Below are positions 31,601 through 43,300 of a stretch of DNA of 64,000 nt, piece by piece. The position numbers were made by a program, and so were the translations under genes. The stretch covers positions 1-64,000 of the forward strand of contig NCSJ02000115.1 of assembly GCA_002812745.2 (NCBI GenBank). Direction: 5' to 3'. Positions within the stretch are counted from its first letter, which is position 1. Every line of letters begins with the position of its first letter. The notes under the pieces were generated by a model. The model worked only from the letters and a program-made list of their open reading frames with translations. It was not told where the DNA came from and made no database searches. The stretch comes from Scytalidium lignicola. Taxonomy: Eukaryota > Ascomycota > Leotiomycetes.

Positions 31601-33412
31601 CACAAGCCCCTATTCCTCCAGTTGCAGGATTCTTTGATAGCCACTCGAGGCAGGCTCTAGCACCAGGACCTGGCCCCATCCCTCCGGATTTCTTCCGAGA
31701 AGAGGAGTTCGCGCGCCTAAGCCTCCAAGACCGCCAACAATTGTTTGGCCCAGGAGCTCCAGCAGTTCCAGGTCACGCGGCTAATCAATCCCAACAGCTA
31801 GCTGCTATGCTTAGTCAGCAACAGACCGAACAACGTGAAACTGTAAGACTGGAGCAGTTAAATCGGGATGATCCGCAGGCTTTCAAGGCTCGTCTACGTG
31901 AGTTTGAGCAGCTGAGAGCCCAGCACGATGCCGAAGAAGCTACAGCAGCACAAGCCGCAGGCCCCGCGTCCGCCGAACCAATCGCTCCCCCACCTCAAGC
32001 GAATCAGCAGGTTCAAGCTGAGCCAAAGGAAACCCAGACGACGCAGGTAACTGTTGTGAAAGAAAAGGAGAAGGATTTGGAGAGGGAGAAAGAAGTCCTT
32101 TCTCTAACTCAACAGGTCCAGAAAGCTGCATCAGCGAAACAATCACAAACTGCTGCAGCTCAGCCAGAATCTCCATGGGCAAAGATTAATACAAGCCTAC
32201 CGATGCCATTCCCTCCACCGCCACAATCAACCACCCCATTACCAGCGCCAACTGCTCAGAGACGAGGACCGCATTTGCCAGACACTTTCAACGAATCGAG
32301 ATCGAGATCTGAGACCCCCGAGGTTGCCGCTCCTCCGCCACTTGCTCCATGGGCGAAGGAGAGTGTTGAGATGCCTAAGGGTCCTTCTTTGAAAGAGATT
32401 CAGGAAGCTGAGGCAAAAAAGGCTGCTAAAGCTGAGGAAGCGGCGGCTGCTGCTCGTCGTATAATCCAGGAACAAGAACTGAAACTACTTACTACTCAAC
32501 CAATGTCTCCAGTACCAGGCCTGCCAACGAGTTCTACTTGGGCGAGTGGCAATACACCCACTACTCCTAGTGGTGCGACATCTGCTTGGGCGAAACCGAA
32601 TGCTATCAAAGCCCAAACCGCTGCAAACAATATTGCTGCTGCAAAGAAGACGCTAGCTGACATCCAACGAGAAGAGGAACTCAGAAAACAAAAGCTTGCA
32701 GCTGCTACAGCGGCTGCAACATCATCTGCAGGTATCTCTACTGGCAAGCGCTATGCTGATCTTGCTAGCAAAACAACTCCACCTTCTGTACCAGGTGGCT
32801 CTGCCTGGTCAACAGTCGGCGCGGGAGGAAAGGTCAAGGTGCCTACTGGTCCCGCAGCAGTAGCGCCAACTGCCACTGTGCGTGCTGTAAGTGGCACCGC
32901 AGTACCTGTTACGACTGCTGCTCGCGTTGCAAGACCAGCACAGACTCCTCGGAGTTCCACAAGTAGCCAATCAGCTGCCAATGCGGCTCATGAAGAATTC
33001 ATGAAATGGGCAAAAGGATCGTTGGTCAAAGGCCTTAACTCGAATATCAATGGTAAGCATCGTATACGTACGGAGACCCAATAATGTGATTTAATTCTAA
33101 TTATGCATAGTTGACGATTTTGTGCTCATGCTCTCCACATTTCCACCCGAAGCTAGTATCATTGCGGACAGTATTTACTCTAATTCGCAATTGATGGATG
33201 GTCGCCGATTTGCCGAGGAATACCTCCGCCGTCGTAAGTTATCTGAGAAGGGCATTGTTGAGCCAGCAAACACTGGATCTAGTACTACTTTTGCCGCTGC
33301 TGCATCGGACAAATCTGGTGGATGGAGCGAAGTTGCAAAGAAAAATCCACCAAAGGAGGAGCCGGCAGCTGGATTCAAGGTCGTACCCAACAAGAAGAAG
33401 GGCAAGAAATGA
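28637..33412 (+). CDS. GYF-domain protein (Smy2/Syh1-like)
   Basis: Four exons (28637-28740, 28966-29383, 29449-33052, 33111-33412) are joined by introns of 225, 65 and 58 bp with good donors and acceptors. The exon sum is an exact multiple of three, giving about 1475 aa. The GYF domain, at about residues 708-765, shows RMRWVYLDPQGQVQGPWSGL then EMHDWYKASFFTPDLSVKK. GYF domains bind proline-rich peptides, and Smy2/Syh1-type proteins act in ER-Golgi traffic, mRNA surveillance and translation control. The protein is otherwise mostly disordered: Gly/Pro/Ser-rich before the domain, then a Gln-rich helical stretch (about 820-860), charged Glu/Lys coiled coil (about 1040-1080) and Ala-rich regions. 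The last exon is a folded-looking block (DDFVLMLSTFPPEASIIADS) followed by a basic KKKGKK end. Confidence 0.88.
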
Positions 33413-34342
33413 GAGTTTTGTACAAGTAATGTGTATGAATAGGGATATCCCTTTGCATTTAGGCAAGGACTGTCTTAGCAAAGCACAGTCCGGCCTGGTT
33501 TTTCTTATGATTATGTTGCTTATGAGTAAGCGTTGTTTCTCTTTAGGAAGAATGATGCATGGTAAATCTACTTGTAGAAATGAAGCATTAGGCTTTCAGC
33601 ATTATAGCGAATTTGAAAGCGTTTTCCACTCGCTCCCTAGATTTACAACTCCACGTGCTACTTCCTTCTAGCTGCCCCGCAGATTGTTCAGGAACGTCAT
33701 CTCATCAATGCCCATGACGATGTGTCCTGCCGATCGTTGACTTTGCTAGTTTAGCCAGAAGACTGATCAGCCTCTTTTATCTTGGTATCAACTCTTATTT
33801 TCCATTTGCTCTCCTGACTACACGTGGAGAGCAATTGTGACAGGCACAGCACCCCGCAGTTACTAAAAATCTTAACATGAGAAAAATAGCAAATTATAGA
33901 CCACTTAAAACCCTCTAATTATGACACCATAGCTCAACAGTAACATGCTGTGATTAAAACCTAGCACACCTAGGTAGGGTTCAATATTGATTTGATTAGA
34001 CTTTGAAGAGCTTTTCAGTTTCTTGGCTGAATCTCTTAATACAGTGCTTATGTACTGTTGCACATAAAATACAGGACAATATAGAAATTAGGTGGGAAAA
34101 GAAGGCGGAGTTCTAGGTGCACCCCGCATCTAAAAGTAGAATGAAGTCTCCTATATTAAGAACAGAGAGGGCTTTGTGAATGACGTTGTCTAGAATTTGC
34201 AGCCCGATTGATGGTCCGCTTACGCTAGTTGGGTGGGTTGGGTTGAAAATTCAAAAACCGACATCTTTTCTCTCACTCCCAAGCGAATCACTTCACAGAG
34301 AAGTGGCCTGTCTTTTATATATCCCAAAACAAAACAGGAAAA
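33413..34342. other. Noncoding region
   Basis: This is the 3' UTR of the GYF gene and the promoter of the TPR gene, both on the plus strand. AT-rich with no supportable frame. Confidence 0.6.
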
Positions 34343-37225
34343 ATGCCTTTTGGTGCATTTACCGCCAAGGGCCTCGATGCATTGATATATAACCTTGAGA
34401 CACTGAAACAACATTCTAAATATTCAGATGTTGTCGATACCTATCTCAATGGAGACTATAAGGCCATTCTTGAGAATCCCACGTCTCAAACCCTAATTCA
34501 GAAATTATGCCAGCTTTTGGCTCTTCTTAAAGCACAACCAGAAGAGCTCTTCGCTTTGGATGAGTTTGGCGCTGAATTTGATCCTATATTAGTTCTCATC
34601 TCTGGACTCTCAGCTTTTAACGCCTTCCTTCAGGTCAATGTCACGGGACCACCTGCGGATTTCTCAAGCGTTTTCAAAGCCGCAACTGATACATCTGAAC
34701 AGTTTAAAGAGCAGTGTTTACGCAACCTGGATTATGATGGAGCCTCTGTATATCAGTTCATCCCCCAAGTTGAGCTTTTCTGCCTGGCTCGAATGGTCTT
34801 CTCAGATTACTTCCCTCGGGTTATCAGAGACAGGATGATGGATTGCAAATGGATGCGCGTGCGAATTAATGCATTCCACCAACGCCTACTTATTGGCATG
34901 TCAGGTGCAAGGCTCGGTGATTCACTAATGCTTCAAGATCTTATCGATGAAGATATGCATGCCCTTGAAGCTCAGATAATAGGTCCTCACTCTCCTTTCT
35001 CCACAGAAGCAAAGGTGCAGTTTCTCTTAGAAAAGGCTCAGATCTGTATTATGCAGGGACTGGATATAAAAGCGAAAGAAGACGTAAAGCAGATTACTGA
35101 GGTTTCTGGATTTTCCTTTGCTTTGTCTGGGGCCTTTGGGAAACGCACAAAGTTCCAGCAGAATAATATCTCCCAGCTTGTTGTTATCGCGAAGAGCCTC
35201 GGAGATGGCATCCAAGTGAAGGACTCTAACGTGCAGGATAATGACAAAGCGGTGTCTGACTCGAGTGAGAATACTTCAGAGAATGATGTACAGAACCCTG
35301 CCCCGAAGACTCTCGAGTTGAACGATGACACGCTCCTTGAAAAGATAAAGTTTGCGAGCATCGCACAAGATGAAGCAGCTCGGTCCGAACTCCCTCCTGC
35401 ATTAGCTGGTATGAAGCCAGATGAGCAACCGCAGCTTAAGCCACTTGATCAGATCACGTTACTTATGGAGGCCACCCTGAGAGATACCTTATCACCTCTT
35501 GACAAGCTCAAAAGTGAGGAGATTTTACCGTATGCTGTCAGAGTGCTTAACGATAAGCCGACGAACTGGCAAATCTATACCCAAGCGCTGTTAGTCCGAA
35601 GTCGGATTGAATCTCATCGATCACGGACTCAAGAAAGAAGCGTTCTACAGTTGCAGGTCATTGTAGACCAGATCATAGCAGATACTCAAGATGACCAGGC
35701 ATCTTCCTCCGATGGGATCCCTGAAATCCGGGTTACTCAATTCCTTCCTCGGGCAAAAGCAAACGAGTCAGCCCCTGTTTCGGAAAGGCTAAAGTATATA
35801 TTCCAGCTAAACACGCCTACTAGATGGGAATTGGAAACAGAACTGGCTTACGCATGGAGTCATGTTGGCAGTTTTGTCAGTGCGCTTGAAATATTCAAAA
35901 GACTTCGATTATGGGCAGAAGTAGCATTATGCTATCATTCGGTGCAGCAAGAAGACAAAGCTCGTCAAATTATACGAAGACAGCTATACTATTCTTCCAA
36001 AGGCCCAGAGATGGATAGATATGATGTCGACGCTCCCGAAGTCGCATCAGAAAACTGGGAAGGAGGAATTCGCGATCCTCCTCCACCGCATTCACCTCGA
36101 TTATGGTGCATTTTGGGGGATCTCGACCAGGATCCTTCATGCTGGCAGCGAGCTTGGGAGATCTCAAAACATCGGTATGCACGAGCTCAACGCACTCTTG
36201 GAGAGTATTATTCTCGAACTGGCGACTTAGAAAATGCGAGAGATGCGTATATGAAAGCCACTATCGTGAACCGGCAGAATAGCGATACTTGGAGTCGATT
36301 AGGAGATATTGATTTGAAAGTAGGTAACTGGGATGGTGCAATCATAGCATTCCAGCAATCAATCCAGATCGATGATACCGATGCCAAGACATATAGTAAC
36401 CTTGGTTCTGCTCTCTTATCCAAATACACTGCACGGAAATCCGAAGAAAAGGCTGAAGTTCAAGAAAACCAGCCTACTTCAGATGATAATAATGAAGAGA
36501 TAGGCTCTCTTGTTACACAACTGCCGCCGAAAGATATTTTGCGTCAAAGCTTGATAGCATATAAAAGAGGTGCATCTATCGCCTACGATAACTGGCAGAT
36601 TTGGGACAATGTTATTACGGTAGCAGGTCGGATGGACCCTCCATCATTCCCAGATATATTGCTCGGGCTGCGTGCAGTAGTAAGAATTCGTGGTACTGCG
36701 ATGGGGGAGGACGCTGTTGATATAGATGTTCTACAGGCCCTCGTGCAAGAGGTAATTTCGAGAGAGCGACCTCAGGATCAACCTGCAGGTGAGATTTATA
36801 TACCTCCACGAGGGAGCTTGGCTCGTGCAACAATTGAAGTGATGGAAAATGAAATTGTTCCACTCATTACGAAACGGGCTGAGTTGTGGGCATTAGTTGA
36901 GAAATTGGCGTTCTATAAGAGAGATTATAAAGCTGCTCTAGAAAGTGCAGAGAAGACGTGGCGGCTGGCTAGTCATGGGGAGTTATGGCTGGAAGATGTT
37001 GAGAAGTGGAGGGTGGTCGTTGCTGCTACTGATAATCTTGTTAGTGCATATGAGAGTTATGGACCACAGGAGAAAGCAGATGGTAGCGGGGAGGTTGAAA
37101 AGGGTTGGAAGATGAAGGCAAGGAATGCTGTTAGAGGTATATTGGGAAAGGCTAAGGATATATGGGAGGATACCAAGGAGTGGGACCTCTTACAGGATAA
37201 AATGAAGGAGTTGAGGAACTCATGA
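34343..37225 (+). CDS. emw1: TPR protein Emw1/TTC27
   Basis: A single-exon 960-aa protein. The N-terminal half is helical without clear repeats. TPR units are plain at about residues 605-705, with the words RYARAQRTLGEYYSRTGDLE, SDTWSRLGDIDLKVGNWDGA and AKTYSNLGSALL in register, and a further helical part follows. This layout (unrelated N-half, C-terminal TPRs, about 900 aa) is that of TTC27, named Emw1 in yeast, where it is essential and needed for cell-wall integrity. The mammalian protein has been linked to chaperone-assisted assembly. An acidic Ser/Asp-rich insert lies at about 295-330. The gene is convergent with the giant NRPS gene, with about 135 bp between stops, and I see no functional link to the siderophore cluster. 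Confidence 0.88.
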   Translation: MPFGAFTAKGLDALIYNLETLKQHSKYSDVVDTYLNGDYKAILENPTSQTLIQKLCQLLALLKAQPEELFALDEFGAEFDPILVLISGLSAFNAFLQVNVTGPPADFSSVFKAATDTSEQFKEQCLRNLDYDGASVYQFIPQVELFCLARMVFSDYFPRVIRDRMMDCKWMRVRINAFHQRLLIGMSGARLGDSLMLQDLIDEDMHALEAQIIGPHSPFSTEAKVQFLLEKAQICIMQGLDIKAKEDVKQITEVSGFSFALSGAFGKRTKFQQNNISQLVVIAKSLGDGIQVKDSNVQDNDKAVSDSSENTSENDVQNPAPKTLELNDDTLLEKIKFASIAQDEAARSELPPALAGMKPDEQPQLKPLDQITLLMEATLRDTLSPLDKLKSEEILPYAVRVLNDKPTNWQIYTQALLVRSRIESHRSRTQERSVLQLQVIVDQIIADTQDDQASSSDGIPEIRVTQFLPRAKANESAPVSERLKYIFQLNTPTRWELETELAYAWSHVGSFVSALEIFKRLRLWAEVALCYHSVQQEDKARQIIRRQLYYSSKGPEMDRYDVDAPEVASENWEGGIRDPPPPHSPRLWCILGDLDQDPSCWQRAWEISKHRYARAQRTLGEYYSRTGDLENARDAYMKATIVNRQNSDTWSRLGDIDLKVGNWDGAIIAFQQSIQIDDTDAKTYSNLGSALLSKYTARKSEEKAEVQENQPTSDDNNEEIGSLVTQLPPKDILRQSLIAYKRGASIAYDNWQIWDNVITVAGRMDPPSFPDILLGLRAVVRIRGTAMGEDAVDIDVLQALVQEVISRERPQDQPAGEIYIPPRGSLARATIEVMENEIVPLITKRAELWALVEKLAFYKRDYKAALESAEKTWRLASHGELWLEDVEKWRVVVAATDNLVSAYESYGPQEKADGSGEVEKGWKMKARNAVRGILGKAKDIWEDTKEWDLLQDKMKELRNS

Positions 37226-37359
37226 ATAATGATCGAATATGCTGTATAAAAATATATATGACAAAATGGACGAGTTGCAGATATTGGAAAACATATTGTC
37301 TATTGAATTCATGATAGTGTGAAATAAAAGCAAGGGTATCAGTCTACGGAATATCTAAT

Positions 37360-40300
37360 CTATATCCAGATATTAACGAAACGTTGAATCATCTCCTCAG
37401 CATCAGGGATCGAAATCATGTCATCAGGTCCGAAAAAACCAAGGTCTGCCGTATTTTCAGAATATTTAATTTCCACGTCTAGGGAAGGCTATATGAGAGT
37501 TGTCATCAGCAGATTGTATTAACATTAAGGGGTATAAATGCTTACCAAGTATGCATCGCAGGAGCCGTTAGCAGGGCTAACCATATCTGTGTCAGGGTGG
37601 TCCTCTATTGTCTCTGACATCTCTTTGAAGTCCTGAACTGCTTCAAAGAGTGCTTCGTCGGGTACATCTCCATTTTCAGTGCCTTGGCGGTCCACGGCTT
37701 CAGGATTGAGTGATGTATCTTTTAGGATGTTAACGAAGAAATTGACTCGCACCCCTGTCCATCGATAGATTTGGTCCAGAGAAGCACAAGCCATCACGGC
37801 ACTGCTAATTTTACGAATATCATCCTGAATATCCTTCGCAACTTCTGCTATGTTGCGGTTTAAGGGGTCTTTGACTAGTAACGGAAGGAGATTAAAGGTT
37901 GGAGCCATCAATTCAGATAGGTCCTCTCCAAACGGAGCACGATTTGCAAAGTATATACCTAGGATGATCTGAGAACTATCTCTGTCTAGTAAATCATTGT
38001 TCAATTTCTTCGCATATAAAATTGCAATTGCTGCAAGGATGAGCGCATCCACACTGACATCTGCCCTTTGAGCAAGGTCTTTTAAAGGTGGAATCTGTAA
38101 TGATGGCCGGAAAACTTCAGTTCTTTTATGAGATTGACTGGGTGAAATTGCTTGATATTTCACCGCGCCATTGAGATAATCGCGCCAGCTCTGTTGTGTG
38201 GCAGTTATCTCCGCTGATCCATTGGTATAAGATGTAGTTGCCGCAGTTTGTTGCGCGGCAACCCAGGAATGCGCTATAAAGTTTCTAAGACTAGGTGATG
38301 AAAGTACCAGCTTATTGCCTAGATATAATGATTGAAGTTGGTATATTATATTGGGCATACTGACACCATCATATAGAGCATGATGGATAGTCAACTTCAG
38401 GACGCTATAGCCTCCTTCCTCGCCAACTGATAGTTGTAATGGGGGCCACCTAAGGTCTTTATTATTGTGCAAACTTTTGTTAGAGGATCCCAAGTTGATT
38501 GGGTTAGGAGGGTCATCAAAGACCACCTGAACAAGGGTAGTTCCTATCTCAATGAATCCAGTTCTGAGAATATCGTGATTCGCTCTCAAAGAGTTCCAGC
38601 ATGATTCAAGCTTTTGCTTGTCGATTAAACCGGTGGAAACACGGTAGCTGAAGGTTGGGTAAAACATAACACGTCCAGAAGCTTGCCATCGTCTAATTGT
38701 ATATTGTTGTCCTGGAGTGACTGGCATTATATACCGAATTTTCCCAATACCGTCATCTACTTTGATAGAAGCTGCTGGTGCACCAACAGACGCAATGGCA
38801 GCTGCGAGAGTTGAATCTATATCAATGGGCTCCTCCCCGTTCGGTGTTATTTGATGTAATGTCTGGGACATAGAGAAAATTGTCAGATCTCGAAGTATCT
38901 CAGAAACCTTCAGTTTTATTCCACGGCTCTTCAATAAGGCAGCGAGTTTAAGTACTAATATTGAATCAAGGCCAAGTTGAAAAATTGTTGTATCTTTCTC
39001 AATAATATCCTCTGAAAATCCTGATAGTTCATGGAGTGCTTTGCGAATTATGAGCTCCTCATCTGACCATTCTACCTTATTTGATTGCGTGGGCGGTTCC
39101 ACAGTAGATTCTGGCTCAGAGTTGATCTTGAATTTTGGCAACCCGCAAACAGAGATACCGTCATCTTCATGTACAAAAGTTTGTGCTTGAGTATCAGACG
39201 TAATCTTTTCGAGGACCGAATCCAACATATCTATAAGCCTATCGCTTTCATCGGCACTTTGTATTGAAGACTTGCAAGCTATTGTCCACAACGGAGTTTT
39301 AGTGGTTGAGATCTCCATTTCAACGCAAAGTGGGAATTCTACGTCTGATGAGCCATATTTAGATTGATATAAAGGTTCCTGTTCTGCCAAATATTGGCGA
39401 CCTTGATAGATAAATAACGTGTCAAATAAAACTTGGCCTTTCGCTGCTTGAGCATTGCGTCCTGCTAGTCCAAATGATTGGGCCATTCCAAGGGGAAAAT
39501 GTTGATATTGACGAGCTGAATCCCCTTGTCCTTGCATGAACCTCAGCATGTCTGTCACAGTTCCGTGAAGCACTGCTCTCACAGCCACGGTATTCATCAG
39601 AGGAAACATGACTTCATTTGCTTCTTCCGAGTCACGACAAGAGAGAACAGAGCCGAATACAACATCAAGTTGTTTCATTAAATAAGAAAGGACGAAGACA
39701 AAACAGGTTTGACTTATGGTTTGCATAGATATACCTAGAGATTTGGAAAGAGATTCAATAGCTTGAAGTGGGACACGAGATGCCCTCTCTGAGCGAAAAA
39801 CTCTGTGCATGTCTTGAATGTCTTGCTTCCGGGGAAGTCTTGCTGGTGGAAGACTCAATAAGGTAGTTTTCCAAAACTTCTTCGCCTCCTCTGTGGTCGA
39901 GTTAAGAATAGTACCCAGAAAGTTTATTGGCTCCGGTCGTGGGTGTAAAGTCCCATTGTATGCTCTATAAATATCTTCATGGAGAAGTCGAAGTGACCTT
40001 CCATCGTAAAGAGCATGGGCGACTGCTATGACTATGTAATTAGAACCTTTATGACTAATATAGTAAACCTGAAATAAGCATCCAGTTTCCTCTGCGAATT
40101 GGCAAGCTTGAACTTTGAGATCTTCCAAAACCTCCTTAAGAACTTTTTTTTTCATCCAGGTTATTAATGAATTCTGACTCCGATGGTTGTAAGTGATTAT
40201 GGTGGACTACCTGGGCAAATGCGTAAGGAATTTGCGGATCATTCACTTCCACGAAACTTGTACGAAGTATGGGTGATGCGGCTATTACTTGTTCCATCGC

Positions 40301-43300
40301 ACTCTCGAGTCTTGCGATATTTACCGAGTCGCTGACTCTGAGGGCTTCCATATTAAAGTATCTCTCATATTTTGATTGAAGCATCTCTTTAATCATACTC
40401 TGTTGCAATGGTGTAGCAGGTAGCACTGCCTGGAACTGAGTAGGAAGTTGTCCTTGATCTCTCAGATAACTTGTTAACTGTGTAGTTATCTCCGTAATAG
40501 CGTTGTTGGATGGCACTTGAGAAAGGTGATCGTCTCGGACCATCCTTCTCGCCATGTTGATGATAGTCTGACACTGGATGATCTGACTAACTGGAAGTTG
40601 AATGCCACGCTTTCGAACACGGCCTGAAAGTTTGATAACGTCTATACTATCAAGGCCAAGCTCAAATATAGAGGAGTCTTCGTGAATGTCATCTTCGGAG
40701 ACCTTTGCCAAAATAGCTATATCTTGTCGTAATTGTTGTATATTTTCAAGCAATTGGAAAGATCTTCGATCATCTGAGCATAATATATCATTCTTGGTTT
40801 CTCCATTTGTGAGTTTATGAGTAGTCAAAGACGGGGATCGATCATTCTCCTGGTTAGAAATATTCCTTGTTTGGGGGGTATAGCTCATAGGATCCTCTAT
40901 GATTTTTTGTAAAACCAATTCCATCTGCTCTAAGAGATGGGAACTCTCATCGTGCGTTATTACGGAGCCCTGTGCAACAACAGATAGCCTGAGTGTCTTT
41001 AGATCATGACTTAGGGCCGCCTCAAAGGCAAGTGGGTACTAAATGAATATTAGAATTCTAAAAGGTTACTCAATAATGATTGCACTTACGTCGGCAGTCG
41101 CTGAATCATCCAACGGCACCCATATGTCATTTGCAAAACTGTCTTCATCAGAAAACGACCGTTGGAAGACAAATAAGTTATCGAAGAGAGGCTTTCTTGT
41201 TTTCTTGGCTGGTCCCCACTTCTGAATATCTTTTAACGGTGTATGCTGGTAGGGTTGCGATTGTATATTAAAATCATGACATTTCTGAACCAAGCTCTGC
41301 CAGGTCGTCCTTGTCTCTACGCTGATATGGAAAGGGATGGTGTTAAATAGTGGACCAGCAACTTTATCGGCTCCTTCAAAATCTATCGTCCTTCCTGATA
41401 CAATTAATCCAAGTGTAAGGTTGGAAGGCTTCATCTCCTCGAGCACGGATACCCAAGCAGCCATTACGATTGCTTGATAGGTAACACCAAAGGTAGTGCG
41501 GCGATCTTCTAACCCAGTTATATTCTGCAGCTCCCTCGTGACTATAACATCCGCGGCATTTTTATATCTGACTGGTAATGAATCATCTACCCATGATTTG
41601 AGATGCTTTGTCCAAAAGTCTTTGGCTTCTGGTCTCAAAGCTAATGGACCATATGCTAGGGATTTAGTGAACGAGGGTCCATAATCAACGTTAGAAACAC
41701 CTCTGTATTCCTCAATAACGTGTTTTAATATCATTGTCAAGCTGTTTGCATCGTACAAACCATGAAATATCTGTAAATTCATGAACCTCTCTGACGAGGA
41801 AAACTTAAGGCTGGTGCTAAACGGAAATTTCAGTGATAAGTTTTTATTTGATGCGTCATGGTCAAAATAGAGGTCCTCCCAGACTATCCTCATTGTCCTA
41901 ATCACGACTTGAGCATATCCATCATCAGTGACTATGAATTTTGTACGCAAAATCGGTAATTGAGCAACAACTTTCCTCCAAGCTTCGAGTAGTTTATCTG
42001 TGTCAACCGCAGTATCGAGTTGAAAGCTGAATTTATTGAAGTATAACGGATATTCGGACTCAAGGAATCTATATATCATGCCTTCTTGCATTGGTGTACA
42101 CGGAGTTATGGTTTCAATATCTTCAACTTCCATTCCAAGCTCCTTGGAGATGCTTGGTAAGTGTTTATATGAGAATGATTTGATCACCTGGGTGGAGGCA
42201 ATATAGGAGTCTTCATTAGCGTGGTCCGTAAGCTTGTCTTTAGAAAGGAGTCCGATAAGTTGTCCTAATGCTGGGTTTTGCATAATCACAGATGGCTTGG
42301 CATTCCGAACTCCTTTTCTCTGAAGCGACGCAGCAAATCCAATGACGGAAATAGAATCCAACCCAAGTTCAAATATATTGGAATCCTTGTGTAGTTGGGC
42401 AACTTCAACCTTTAACAAAGCTGCTATGGTATCAAGTAGCTCTTTGTAATTCTGTGGCCATTGTCCATCTGACTGACTAGGCCTTGAAAGTTTTTGGAGG
42501 TCATCTATTTGGAGGTTGTTGAACATGGCCGCTAGTTGTTTTGTATCGGCTTTGTTATTTGGATTTAAGGGAAGTTTTTTGATGGGAATGAAGTGAGTTG
42601 GTACCATATAACCTGGTAGCCGAGACTTGCAAGCGTCCCTCATGCTGGATATAATGTGAGGGAGTTCTTGCTGATCTGCTGTTATCGAGCTTACGAAAAA
42701 GCTGACGAGTTGTTCTTTTTGCTGAGTAGTATGCTTTAGAACTAATGTCACCACTTCCTCAATATCTTGTCGGCTTCTTTTTATGACCTCGTTGATCTCA
42801 CTCAACTCAAGTCGTTGGCCTCTAAGTTTCACTTGATCATCTGCTCTGCCGAGGAAGATGAAGCTGCTATCATGAAGTATACGCACAAGATCACCCGTAC
42901 GATATACACGTTCTTTAAAACTTCCCAGAACTGGAAACCGGTCCGCAGAAAGTTTAGGTCGATTAAGGTAGCCAATTCCCACCAATTTTCCAGATACACA
43001 AAGCTCGCCAACCCCTCCACGTAGTACCGGTAATTCAGTTCCAGGCTTGAGCACAAAAGAGCCGACGTTGAGGAATTGAGGGCCGATATTTGAAGGTTTG
43101 CCATTATTTGGCACTCGAGGGTACATCGTGACACCGATCGTAGCCTCAGTCGGTCCATAACCGTTGTAGATACAAGCATACTTTCCCCAAACATCCAAGA
43201 TTTCTTGCTTTAATTGCTCACCACCTGTAATGAAAACTCCCTTGTGGAGAGATGGAACGTCGTCAGGGTGTAAGAGACGCGCAAGACTTGGAGTCAGATC

